Below are positions 19,222 through 26,705 of a stretch of DNA of 59,149 bases, one piece after another. The notes below the pieces were generated by a model. It saw only the letters and a list, made by a program, of their open reading frames with translations. It had not been told where the DNA came from and did not search any database. Both the position numbers and the translations under genes were made by a program. This stretch comes from an uncultured Chthoniobacterales bacterium (GTDB taxonomy: Bacteria; Verrucomicrobiota; Verrucomicrobiia; Chthoniobacterales; UBA10450): assembly GCA_902805675.1 (NCBI GenBank), contig CADCTA010000036.1, positions 1 to 59,149 on the forward strand, given 5' to 3'. Numbering within the stretch: position 1 is the first letter of the stretch; the number at the start of each line of letters is the position of its first letter.

Positions 19222-20391
19222 ATGAAACGCAAGAAGCTGGTCGTGATGGGCTTCATGGCCGGGATCCCGGTGGCGGGTGTGATCTGGCAGCACATCCATT
19301 ACATCGTCGGCCTGCAACGTCTCGGGCACGACGTCTACTACATCGAAGACTCGGCCCGGCATCCGTACGACCCGGAGGCTCTCAGCTTCACCACCGAGTT
19401 CGGATATGCCGCGCGGCTTTTGGACGGCCTGGCGCGCGAGTTCGGATTCGAAGGGCACTGGGCGTTTTGCGCTCGCTACACGCCCGGCTTTCCGACCGCG
19501 GGATTATCGCTCCAGGAGATCCAGCAGCTGTATCGCGACGCAGACGGCATTCTGAATGTCTGCGGCGCGCAGGAGATGAACGACGACCTGCTCGCGAGCG
19601 ATCGCATTCTCTATGTAGAGAGCGATCCGGCCCTCGAGCAGATCAAGGTCGACCAGGGAAACCACGACACGATCGAGTATCTCGGGCAACACCGGAAGCT
19701 CTTCACCTTCGGAGAAAACGTGGGCACAGACGAGTTCCCAGTTCCAAAACACGGCCTCGAGTGGCTCCCGACGCGCCAGCCGGTGGTGATCGATTTCTGG
19801 GAGACGAGCGACGCGCCCGCTGCTGACGCGTTGTTTACCTCGATTGCGAATTGGGGCACGAAGGGCAAGGACGTCGCCTGGCGCGGCGAGACCTATCTAT
19901 GGAGCAAGGCGCGCGAGTTTCTGCGCTTCATCGAGGCGCCACGCGAAGCGGGAGAACGATTCGAGCTGGCGAGCAGGGTCCATGATGCGGAAACGCAGGC
20001 GCTGTTCCACAGCAACAACTGGCAGCTCCGTGACCCGGCGCCGCTCAGCGATAATTACGAATTGTATCGGCGCTACATCCGCGAATCGAAGGCGGAGTTC
20101 ACCGTCGCGAAGGATCAATACGTGCGGCTGCGGACCGGCTGGTTCAGTGATCGTAGCGCCTGCTATCTGGCCGCTGGACGTCCGGTCATCATGCAGGAGA
20201 CCGGCTTCACGAATCATTACGGCGGCGATGGCGGCCTGTTCGCGTTCAACTCGTTAGGCGAGATCGCGGAGGCAGTGAAGATGATCAACTCCGACTACGC
20301 TAAGCATGCTCGTGCAGCGCGGGCCATCGCGCGCGAAATCTTCGATGCCGAGAAGGTGCTTAGCTCACTGCTGGAGCGGGCTGGGATTTGA
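19222..20391 (+). CDS. Glycosyltransferase-like protein
   Basis: A 389-residue cytoplasmic protein beginning KRKKLVVMGFMAGIPVAGVIWQ, with a Rossmann-like first domain (HYIVGLQRLGHDVYYIED). A second domain contains VRLRTGWFSDRSACYLAAGRPVIMQETGF, which matches the GT-B donor-binding region (the glycine-rich turn and a late acidic residue). FAFNSLGEIAEAVKMI and a terminal helix finish the fold. I read it as a GT-B glycosyltransferase of unassigned subfamily; donor and acceptor are unknown. Position after the ABC exporter and acyltransferase supports a role in an exported glycan. Codons TCG TTA GGC inside SLGE form one copy of the 9-mer repeat. Confidence 0.6.
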   Translation: MKRKKLVVMGFMAGIPVAGVIWQHIHYIVGLQRLGHDVYYIEDSARHPYDPEALSFTTEFGYAARLLDGLAREFGFEGHWAFCARYTPGFPTAGLSLQEIQQLYRDADGILNVCGAQEMNDDLLASDRILYVESDPALEQIKVDQGNHDTIEYLGQHRKLFTFGENVGTDEFPVPKHGLEWLPTRQPVVIDFWETSDAPAADALFTSIANWGTKGKDVAWRGETYLWSKAREFLRFIEAPREAGERFELASRVHDAETQALFHSNNWQLRDPAPLSDNYELYRRYIRESKAEFTVAKDQYVRLRTGWFSDRSACYLAAGRPVIMQETGFTNHYGGDGGLFAFNSLGEIAEAVKMINSDYAKHARAARAIAREIFDAEKVLSSLLERAGI

Positions 20392-20431
20392 TTTCCCGGT
20401 CAACTGTCTCATCTTCTCCGACTTCCGCCCG

Positions 20432-21925
20432 ATGAGTCGTTTTTGTCTATCGATCTGTTTGCTGTTTGTCGCCGCGTTTGCTGCTTCCGCGCAGCCGAAT
20501 GGCAAAATCCAGCAGAGCGTCGTCCGCATCAGCGCAAACGATCTCCAGCCTGACTACAAAGCGCCGTGGAATGCTGGCGCGTTGCAGCGTGGCACCGGCG
20601 CCGGCTTCCTGATCGACGGCGGACGCGTCATGACGAACGCGCACGTCGTGAGCAACAGCCGCTATCTCACCGTCGAGCGCGACGGCGACCCGAATAAATA
20701 CCCGGCGCGTGTCCTGTTCGTCGCGCACGACTGCGATCTCGCGCTGATCGAAGTCGTCTCACCTGAGTTCAAGAAGAACATGGTGCCGCTGACGTTCGGC
20801 GGAATTCCCGAGCTGGAATCCACCGTCTCCGCCTACGGATACCCAATCGGCGGGCAGCGGATGTCTGTCACGACCGGCATCGTTTCGCGAATCGACTTCC
20901 AGCTCTACACCCACTCCGCGATCGACCAGCACCTCGCCATCCAGATCAGCGCGCAGATCAACCCCGGTAACAGCGGCGGTCCGGTAATGCAGAACGGCAA
21001 AGTCGTGGGCGTGGCCTTCCAGGGTTACAGCGGCGACGTTGCGCAAGGCGTCGCCTACATGATCCCGACGCCGGTGATCAACCGGTTCCTGAAAGACGTG
21101 GGCGACGGCCGTTACGACAGGTATGTGGACCTGGGCGTCACCTACGGCCGCCTACAGAATCCGGCGCAAAGACGCTTCCTCGGCCTGCCGGATGACGATC
21201 GCGGCGTGTTGGTGTGGACGGTCATCGCAGGCAGCGCATCGGACCCCGCCCTCCGCGCAGGCGACGTGTTGCTCAGCATCGACGATCACCCGATCGCCAG
21301 CGACTCCTTCGTGGAACTCGAGGGCACACGCGTTGAAATGCCGGAGGTCGTGGAGCGGAAATTCAAGGGCGACAAGGTGAAGCTCGATATTCTCCGCGAC
21401 AGAAAGCCGATGACAATCACCATCGAGCTCGGTCCGCTATGGCCGTACCTGATGCAGGGACATAGCTACGACGTTCGGCCGCGCTACGTGCTCTACGGCG
21501 GTCTCCTCTTTCAGCCGCTCTCCCTCGATCTGATGCAGGCCTATCAGCCGCAGGATCTGCGGCTCCGGCACTACTACGATTTCTACGTTTCCGAGCAGCT
21601 CTACCTGCAGCATCCGGAGGTGATCGTGCTGACGAACATCCTCGCGGACCCGATCAACACCTACCACTCGCCCTACCGCGGCAGCATCGTGAACGAGATC
21701 AACGGCACCAAAGTGCGAACGCTCGACGATCTCGCAAACGCCTTCGCGCAGCCTGCCGAGCAGTTCGTGATCCGCATGATCGGCGACGGCCCGCCTCTCG
21801 TGCTCGACCCGAAAGCGGTGGACGCGGCACGCGAGCGAATCAAGACCCGCTACAACGTAGCGCGCGAGCAAAACCTCAACGCCGAGCCGCCGCCAAAACC
21901 ACCGGTCGGCGAGGAGCAACCGTGA
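20432..21925 (+). CDS. HtrA/DegP-like serine protease with PDZ domains (active)
   Basis: A 497-residue exported trypsin-like protease. The signal peptide is residues 1-20 (CLLFVAAFAASA, cleavage before QPNG). The triad is intact: His71 in TNAHVV, Asp102 in AHDCDLALIEV, Ser181 in NPGNSGGPV. A PDZ domain (GVLVWTVIAGSASDPALRAG, DVLLSIDDHPI) follows. A second PDZ-like part near the C-terminus has VNEINGTKVRTLDDLANAF. ATG 20432 is chosen because the signal peptide starts there. Its stop overlaps the start of a paralogue lacking the triad. The general role is periplasmic quality control; the specific substrate is unknown. Confidence 0.85.
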   Translation: MSRFCLSICLLFVAAFAASAQPNGKIQQSVVRISANDLQPDYKAPWNAGALQRGTGAGFLIDGGRVMTNAHVVSNSRYLTVERDGDPNKYPARVLFVAHDCDLALIEVVSPEFKKNMVPLTFGGIPELESTVSAYGYPIGGQRMSVTTGIVSRIDFQLYTHSAIDQHLAIQISAQINPGNSGGPVMQNGKVVGVAFQGYSGDVAQGVAYMIPTPVINRFLKDVGDGRYDRYVDLGVTYGRLQNPAQRRFLGLPDDDRGVLVWTVIAGSASDPALRAGDVLLSIDDHPIASDSFVELEGTRVEMPEVVERKFKGDKVKLDILRDRKPMTITIELGPLWPYLMQGHSYDVRPRYVLYGGLLFQPLSLDLMQAYQPQDLRLRHYYDFYVSEQLYLQHPEVIVLTNILADPINTYHSPYRGSIVNEINGTKVRTLDDLANAFAQPAEQFVIRMIGDGPPLVLDPKAVDAARERIKTRYNVAREQNLNAEPPPKPPVGEEQP

Positions 21926-23490
21926 TGCAATTCGTGCGGCGTCTCTCTTCGACAGCTGCGGTGCTCGCGTGCCTCGCAGGCACCACCTTTGCCCAACCGA
22001 AGCCGAGCCCGTCGCCTACTGGATCGCCCTCACAACAGGCAATCGCTCCGGTTCCACCGGTCGTGCCGGGATCCGTCGCCGCTGTTCAGCCAAAGCAGCT
22101 TTCGCTGGTGCGCGTCAACGTCACCGGCCAGCAATACGACTACACGCGCCCGTGGCAAAAGAAGGCGCCGTTTTCCAAGCGCGCGCTCGGCGCCGTCTTG
22201 CCGAAAGGTCGCGTGCTCGTGACGGCAGATCTTGTTGCGAATCAGAACTACGTAGAGCTGGAGCGTGCGGAAACCGGCGACAAGACGGCGGCGGAAGTGC
22301 GGGTTGTCGACTACGAGGCCAACCTCGCGCTGGTCGAACCGACCGATAAGAAATTCCTCGACGGCCTCGCACCACTCCAGCTCGCGCTCGACACTGTGGT
22401 CGGCGATCGCGTTTCTGCGCTGCAACTCGAGCCGACCGGCGCCCTCGTCGTCACCGAAGGTCTGGTGACCACGGTGCAGATGATGCGGTACCCGGCCGAG
22501 ATCAGCCAGTTTCTCGCCTATCGCATCAGCATGTCGATGCAGTATCGGGATAACAGCTACACGATCCCACTGGCGAAGAACAACAAGCTCGCCGGATTGC
22601 TCCTGCGCTACGATCCGCGCTCGCAGGTGCTCGACGCGATCCCTGCGCCGATCATCGCGCATTTCCTAAAGGAAGCGGACGACCAGAACTATCGCGGCTT
22701 TCCGTCAGCTGGCTTCAGCTTCTTCCCCACTCGCGATCCGCAGCTACGGAAACTCGCGGGCCAGACCGGCAAAGCGGGTGGCGTTTATGTCATGAGCGTG
22801 GAGCCGAACATGGCTGCGGCGAAGGCCGGGTTGCAGGTCGGCGACATCGTCACGGCAATCGGCAACAACGAGATCGACGCCAACGGCAACTACGTCGACC
22901 CGATGTACGGCAAGCTGGAGTTCACGAACCTGATTACGTCGCGCGCCTTTGCGGGTGACACCGTGCCGTTCCAGATCCAGCGCGCAGGCAAGCCGATGCA
23001 GCTAAACATCGTGCTCGAGCGCCGAGCGGCTGAAGATTACGTGATCCCGCCATACACGCCGGACAAGCCGCCGCCGTATGTCGTGCTCGGCGGTCTCATC
23101 TTCCAGGAGCTCTCGCGTCAGTTTCTGAAGGAATGGGGCGGTAACTGGCAGAAGGACGCGCCCCAAAGATTGGTCTACCTCGATCGCTTCCAATCGGAAC
23201 TGTTCCCGGACGGCAATCGCCGCGTCGTCGTCATGACACAGGTGCTGCCCGCGAATAGCACGCTGGGCTACGACGAGTTCGCATACCTCCACGTAAACAA
23301 GGTGAACGGCCGCGAGGTGAAATCGCTGCGCGACGTCGCCGAAGCAGCGAGCCAGCCGATCGACGGCTTCATCACAATCGAAAGCCACGAGGATCCGAAG
23401 CAGCTCGCCCTGGATGCGGCACAGATCGCGCAGGAGGCGCAATCGATTCAGGAGAACTACGGTCTCCCTGCGCTGCAGCGGCTCGATTGA
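21925..23490 (+). CDS. Protease-dead HtrA paralogue with PDZ domains
   Basis: A 521-residue secreted paralogue of the upstream protease with the same domain order: signal peptide (ending TTFAQP), Pro-rich linker, trypsin-like fold, PDZ (AKAGLQVGDIVTAIGNNEI) and second PDZ-like region (VNKVNGREVKSLRDVAEAA). The active site is gone. TNAHVV is TADLVA (His to Asp), CDLALIE is ANLALVE (Asp to Asn), and GNSGGPV is DNSYTIPL. A Ser remains but the oxyanion glycines are lost. GAGGAG lies nine bases before ATG 21925, which overlaps the previous stop, so the two are translationally coupled. I infer a pseudoprotease partner or substrate-binding subunit. Confidence 0.8.
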   Translation: MQFVRRLSSTAAVLACLAGTTFAQPKPSPSPTGSPSQQAIAPVPPVVPGSVAAVQPKQLSLVRVNVTGQQYDYTRPWQKKAPFSKRALGAVLPKGRVLVTADLVANQNYVELERAETGDKTAAEVRVVDYEANLALVEPTDKKFLDGLAPLQLALDTVVGDRVSALQLEPTGALVVTEGLVTTVQMMRYPAEISQFLAYRISMSMQYRDNSYTIPLAKNNKLAGLLLRYDPRSQVLDAIPAPIIAHFLKEADDQNYRGFPSAGFSFFPTRDPQLRKLAGQTGKAGGVYVMSVEPNMAAAKAGLQVGDIVTAIGNNEIDANGNYVDPMYGKLEFTNLITSRAFAGDTVPFQIQRAGKPMQLNIVLERRAAEDYVIPPYTPDKPPPYVVLGGLIFQELSRQFLKEWGGNWQKDAPQRLVYLDRFQSELFPDGNRRVVVMTQVLPANSTLGYDEFAYLHVNKVNGREVKSLRDVAEAASQPIDGFITIESHEDPKQLALDAAQIAQEAQSIQENYGLPALQRLD

Positions 23491-23508
23491 GCCGGTCGGG
23501 TTTACACG

Positions 23509-24915
23509 TCAGCGCTCCTGCGCCAGGAATCGCTCCACCTCGGCTTCGTAGGTGTGGAACGGATCGCCCATGACAAGGAAGTCGCGGCTCTCGCATGCGA
23601 TGGAATCCCAATTGATCACGTAAGGCAGCTTGCGCTTCTGGAACCACTCGACGGCTCGCGCGCGACCTGCCGCGCGGGTGTCGGATGGCGGCGTCCTCAT
23701 CGCTTCGTCGCGCCGCACGCTGTTATTCCACTCGCCGATGCGCTTCGCGCCATCGACTCCGAAGAACAGCCCCTTCGCCGGATCGATGTTGTGATATTCG
23801 AGGTCGAGGCTCTGCAGCCAGGGATCATCCCAGCCGATGTCCTCCGCCGCCATGAACGTCTCCAGCAGCCACTTCTTCGTCAGCCAATCGACCCCTCCGA
23901 GCAGCGTCTCCGGTTTATTTGCGAGGGCCTCGAGCGTGAAGCTCCAGCTCTCGAGCACCCAGTCCGTTTCTTCGTTCAGCCCGCCGAGGTGCTTCTGCGC
24001 CAGCTGCTGAAACTGCCACTGCACGTCGAGGCTGCCGATCGTGTCGCCGTTCTCCAGTTCGACGATCCACGCGTGCGTGGAATCACGGGAAATCTCGCGC
24101 GTGCTTTGCACCGCATCGGCAAGGATCAGGCCTTTTGGCAGGTGCCCCTTCTCGAGCAGTGTCAGCACGCACGCCGTCGTGCCCACCTTTAGCGCCGTCG
24201 CGAACGGACTCATATTCGAGTCGCCAATCAACAGGTGAAGGCGGCGGTATTTGCGGTAATCGGCCAGCGGCTCGTCGCGCGCATTGATGATGGCGCGGTT
24301 GAACTGCACCCACTGGTAGATGTCGTTAACGATGTGGTCCGCGCGCTGACTGAGCTGGAAGTCAACGCGCGGTCCAGCGACTGGAGCTTCGAAGTCGAAA
24401 GCGAGTGGATTCGCCTCCCCCACTCTGCCGGCGCCGGTGAAAATCTGACGCGTAGCGAGAAAGGCGAGCAGAGTTCCGAGGACCGGCGGCGTGAATTGCG
24501 CCTCGCGCCGCATCAGGTAGTTCTCGTGACATCCAAAGGTCGCGCCAGTGTGATGATCGACGTTGTTCTTGATGAACGACACGCGGTCGGCGACACCCAG
24601 CGCCTGAAGACCCGACTGGAGCAGCTCGTCGCCCGCGAGGTCATAGGTGACGAGATCGCGAAGGCCGAGACACTCCGGCGAGGCGTACTCCAGATGCCCC
24701 ATGTCGAGGTAAACGCGGCCGCCATTCAGCAGAAAGCCGCCATTTCCCGGCGGCTCTTCGTAATCGCGATAGTGCAGATCCACGGCGCCTGCCTGCGCGT
24801 TCTTGAACAGGAAATTCTTCACGCGTGCCGGCCAGCTTTCCCCGGTCCCCGCATGCGCGCCCTCGCCGCCGACGAGGCAGCCGTACTCCGTCTCAAGCCC
24901 CACGATTCGGTCCAT
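23509..24915 (-). CDS. pafA: PafA-like Pup/UBact ligase
   Basis: A 468-residue carboxylate-amine ligase of the PafA/Dop family. The ATP/Mg motif GLETEYG is at 6-12 and LLNGGRVYLDMGHLEYASPE contains the conserved Asp71. It also has FIKNNVDHHTGATFGCHENY, FLATRQIFTGAGRVG, LSQRADHI, INARDEPLADYRKYRRLHLL with IGDSNMS, and a C-terminal domain with LDLEYHNI. These match PafA (the ligase that joins Pup to lysines) better than the depupylase Dop. PafA homologues in Gram-negative phyla serve the UBact system. The gene is single here: no Pup/UBact, Dop or 20S proteasome gene is in view. It converges on the HtrA pair (18 bases between stops) and is divergent from the DUF5069 gene. Confidence 0.85.
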   Translation of the reverse strand: MDRIVGLETEYGCLVGGEGAHAGTGESWPARVKNFLFKNAQAGAVDLHYRDYEEPPGNGGFLLNGGRVYLDMGHLEYASPECLGLRDLVTYDLAGDELLQSGLQALGVADRVSFIKNNVDHHTGATFGCHENYLMRREAQFTPPVLGTLLAFLATRQIFTGAGRVGEANPLAFDFEAPVAGPRVDFQLSQRADHIVNDIYQWVQFNRAIINARDEPLADYRKYRRLHLLIGDSNMSPFATALKVGTTACVLTLLEKGHLPKGLILADAVQSTREISRDSTHAWIVELENGDTIGSLDVQWQFQQLAQKHLGGLNEETDWVLESWSFTLEALANKPETLLGGVDWLTKKWLLETFMAAEDIGWDDPWLQSLDLEYHNIDPAKGLFFGVDGAKRIGEWNNSVRRDEAMRTPPSDTRAAGRARAVEWFQKRKLPYVINWDSIACESRDFLVMGDPFHTYEAEVERFLAQER

Positions 24916-25043
24916 CCCGCGACTATGATCTGCCGCAATGGGCGGCGGTGCAAAGCACTGCCGCAGGCCGGGGGCCCAAATCCGCGGGGCACCGCCTAAC
25001 GAGCGCTTGAATTGCGCACCCAGCGGAACCAGAGTGGGTTGCC

Positions 25044-25523
25044 ATGAGCCCGCTACAGCTCAGGAGTCCGGCCGCTAAAGTCGGCGGCCTGGTATACTTC
25101 GGCCGCATGCTCGACAAGATCCGCGTGCACGCGCGCGGGGAGTTGCCGGCAGAATACCAGGCAAACCTCGGCAAAGGGTTCGATGCCAACTGCACGACGC
25201 TGCTCCGCGTCGAATACAAGCAAGTGGTCGAGCTCGTCAGGCAAGGCAGCAGTGACGAAGAGGTCCTCGCGTGGTGCTATCAAAACGGCCGCCGGTTGCA
25301 GGCCGACGAGATCTACGTCTGGAACGAGTTCATGCGAAAGCGCGGGTGGAACGACGAGATCGCGGAGTTCCTCGTCCGTCGCAAGAAGGAAGCAGGCATG
25401 GCCGGGCGCTCAGAGATCAAGACGATGTTTGAGTTCATCGACGTCGACGAAGGCCGCTCCCTACCCGACGCTCTCGGCGTCGAACGAAGGACCGCACCGG
25501 ACGCGACGACGTCGCGTCAGTGA
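25044..25523 (+). CDS. DUF5069 family protein
   Basis: A 159-residue soluble protein that opens LRSPAAKVGGLVYFGRMLDK and continues ARGELPAEYQANLGKGFD. This is the DUF5069 pattern, in which a small protein begins by fixing 'RSPR..LGG...L.R.LDK'. A WNEFMRKRGWNDE segment and a basic, Asp-rich tail follow. The family is common in Verrucomicrobiota and Planctomycetota and has no known function. It is divergent from pafA with 128 bases between starts. The start ATG 25044 agrees with the family N-terminus. Confidence 0.75.
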   Translation: MSPLQLRSPAAKVGGLVYFGRMLDKIRVHARGELPAEYQANLGKGFDANCTTLLRVEYKQVVELVRQGSSDEEVLAWCYQNGRRLQADEIYVWNEFMRKRGWNDEIAEFLVRRKKEAGMAGRSEIKTMFEFIDVDEGRSLPDALGVERRTAPDATTSRQ

Positions 25524-25527
25524 GTCT

Positions 25528-25692
25528 TCACCGCGGATTCGCGCTCGCGCCGATTGGGTTCGGCGGCGGCGGTGGCTGCGTGCGGTAGTCGATCAGCTTC
25601 CAGACGGCCAGCACCACCGCAATCACCACCACAGTGGCGAAGATCATGCGCCCGCGCGTCGGCTGAATTTCGCCTGACGCGGTCTGCTGCAT
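25528..25692 (-). CDS. Small single-pass membrane protein, 54 residues
   Basis: The ORF reads MQQTASGEIQPTRGRMIFAT, then a transmembrane helix (MIFATVVVIAVVLAVWKLI), then a Pro-rich tail ending GASANPR. It starts 3 bases after the stop of the PCD gene, so it is almost certainly co-transcribed and possibly translationally coupled. The clean amphipathic-basic/TM/Pro-rich architecture argues that it is real although it is too short for most gene callers. Its function is unknown. It converges on the DUF5069 gene with only four bases between stops. Confidence 0.65.
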   Translation of the reverse strand: MQQTASGEIQPTRGRMIFATVVVIAVVLAVWKLIDYRTQPPPPPNPIGASANPR

Positions 25693-25695
25693 CGC

Positions 25696-25980
25696 CTATT
25701 CGGCGAGCGTGTCGATCCGTTCGGCGAGGCTGAAATCGAGATCCGTCAGACCGCCCTTGCTGTGGGTGGAAAGGATCAGCCGCACCTTGTTGTAGCGGAT
25801 GTCGATGTCGGGATGATGCTCCTCATCCTCAGCCACTTCGGCCACGGCGCTGACGAAATCGATCGACTCCGTGAAGTCGTCGAACTCGAACGTCCGCTCG
25901 ATGTGCTTCTTCTCGAGCTCCCATTCCGGAACCTTCTTGAGGCGGTTTTTCAGGTCGTCGGATTTGATCAGCTCAGCCAT
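25696..25980 (-). CDS. Pterin-4a-carbinolamine dehydratase (PCD/DCoH)
   Basis: A 94-residue protein. The DCoH signature is visible: WELEKKHIERTFEFDDFTES, VAEVAEDEEHHPDIDIRYNK and LSTHSKGGLTDLDFSLAERI. The EEHHPD motif carries the catalytic histidines. The enzyme dehydrates 4a-hydroxytetrahydrobiopterin; in many bacteria lacking phenylalanine hydroxylase it serves in molybdopterin or folate metabolism. ATG 25980 is used because homology starts at MAELIKSDDL; the frame opens up to 26025. A 54-residue membrane ORF follows immediately. Confidence 0.9.
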   Translation of the reverse strand: MAELIKSDDLKNRLKKVPEWELEKKHIERTFEFDDFTESIDFVSAVAEVAEDEEHHPDIDIRYNKVRLILSTHSKGGLTDLDFSLAERIDTLAE

Positions 25981-26178
25981 AACGTGGGAACGTTTAACAC
26001 CCCCGAAACCTTTTGCAACGGCCACCGCGCAGGTTTTTCTGCAAACTTCGGAGGCGCTGAATCAGCTCGCGTTTTGCGGCTTCGTTTCGGCAGTTCTGCC
26101 CTTATTCGCCGCCGCGGAAGCCTGCAGTCGTCTGCGATTTGACGCCCCTCGCATCATCCGCTAATTAGGCACTTCCGA

Positions 26179-26252
26179 GCGCCCGTAGCTCAACTGGATA
26201 GAGCATCTGACTACGGATCAGAAGGTTTGAGGTTCGAATCCTCACGGGCGCG
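26179..26252 (+). tRNA. tRNA-Arg (anticodon ACG)
   Basis: The acceptor stem GCGCCCG (26179-26185) pairs with CGGGCGC (26245-26251). The D-arm is GCTCAACTGGATAGAGC. The anticodon stem-loop is TCTGA-CTACGGA-TCAGA, giving ACG. The variable region is short. The T-arm TGAGG-TTCGAAT-CCTCA is perfect. CCA is not encoded. With the inosine-modified ACG anticodon it reads CGU/CGC/CGA, so it is the main Arg decoder of a GC-rich genome. It stands alone between a PCD gene and a small membrane ORF. Confidence 0.97.
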
Positions 26253-26282
26253 CTTCCTCCGCACGCGCGCGATTTTCCGGCC

Positions 26283-26465
26283 TCAGCGTTCGCGGTCCGA
26301 GATCGATGTCGGGTACTGCGCTTTCGGCGTGTAATCGCGTGGCCCCGAGACCAGCGTCCACGCACCAAACACGATCACACCGGCAACGAATCCAGTGATC
26401 ACACCGTAGACGACGATCACCTGAAACGGGCGCTCAAGCAGGCTGGGCGGAGGATCTTTATGCAT
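26283..26465 (-). CDS. Small single-pass membrane protein, 60 residues
   Basis: The N-terminus is MHKDPPPSLLERPFQVIVVY. A single helix follows (VIVVYGVITGFVAGVIVFGAW) with a polar tail ending SISDRER. A Pro-rich cytoplasmic start plus one glycine-containing helix resembles small membrane accessory subunits. I cannot assign a family. It follows the tRNA on the opposite strand. Start ATG 26465 is the first in frame. Confidence 0.6.
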   Translation of the reverse strand: MHKDPPPSLLERPFQVIVVYGVITGFVAGVIVFGAWTLVSGPRDYTPKAQYPTSISDRER

Positions 26466-26551
26466 GGTTCGCGGTTGTTTCGCATTTCATGAGGGTTGCG
26501 GACTTAAACCGCGAACAGCGGTTGGGCATCGATGCTGCTAAAACAGGGTGA

Positions 26552-26668
26552 ATGGAAGTCTACTGGTTCGGCTTATTTGGCTGGCTTGCGATTCTCACAG
26601 TGCAGGTGCTTTTCGGACGCGCAGTGCGAGCGAAGCGGCGCATGCTTGCCAGAACCGAGGAGCGCTAG
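26552..26668 (+). CDS. Possible 38-residue membrane peptide
   Basis: The sequence MEVYWFGLFGWLAILTVQVL is a hydrophobic helix, followed by a strongly basic tail (FGRAVRAKRRMLARTEER). The pattern (aromatic start, one TM helix, positive-inside tail) is that of a small inner-membrane peptide. A weak AGGGTGA sits just before the ATG. It is too short for most gene callers. It converges on the nuclease gene; 37 bases separate the stops. No family recognised. Confidence 0.4.
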   Translation: MEVYWFGLFGWLAILTVQVLFGRAVRAKRRMLARTEER

Positions 26669-26705
26669 CCTCCGGCAGGAACGGCGCGCGAGCAGCGCCT
26701 CAGCG

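Noticed and set aside
23509..24915. Annotation as Dop (Pup deamidase)
   Set aside because: KNNVD...GCHENY, RQIFTGAG and the C-terminal LDLEYHNI region fit PafA better; no Dop-loop insert recognised.
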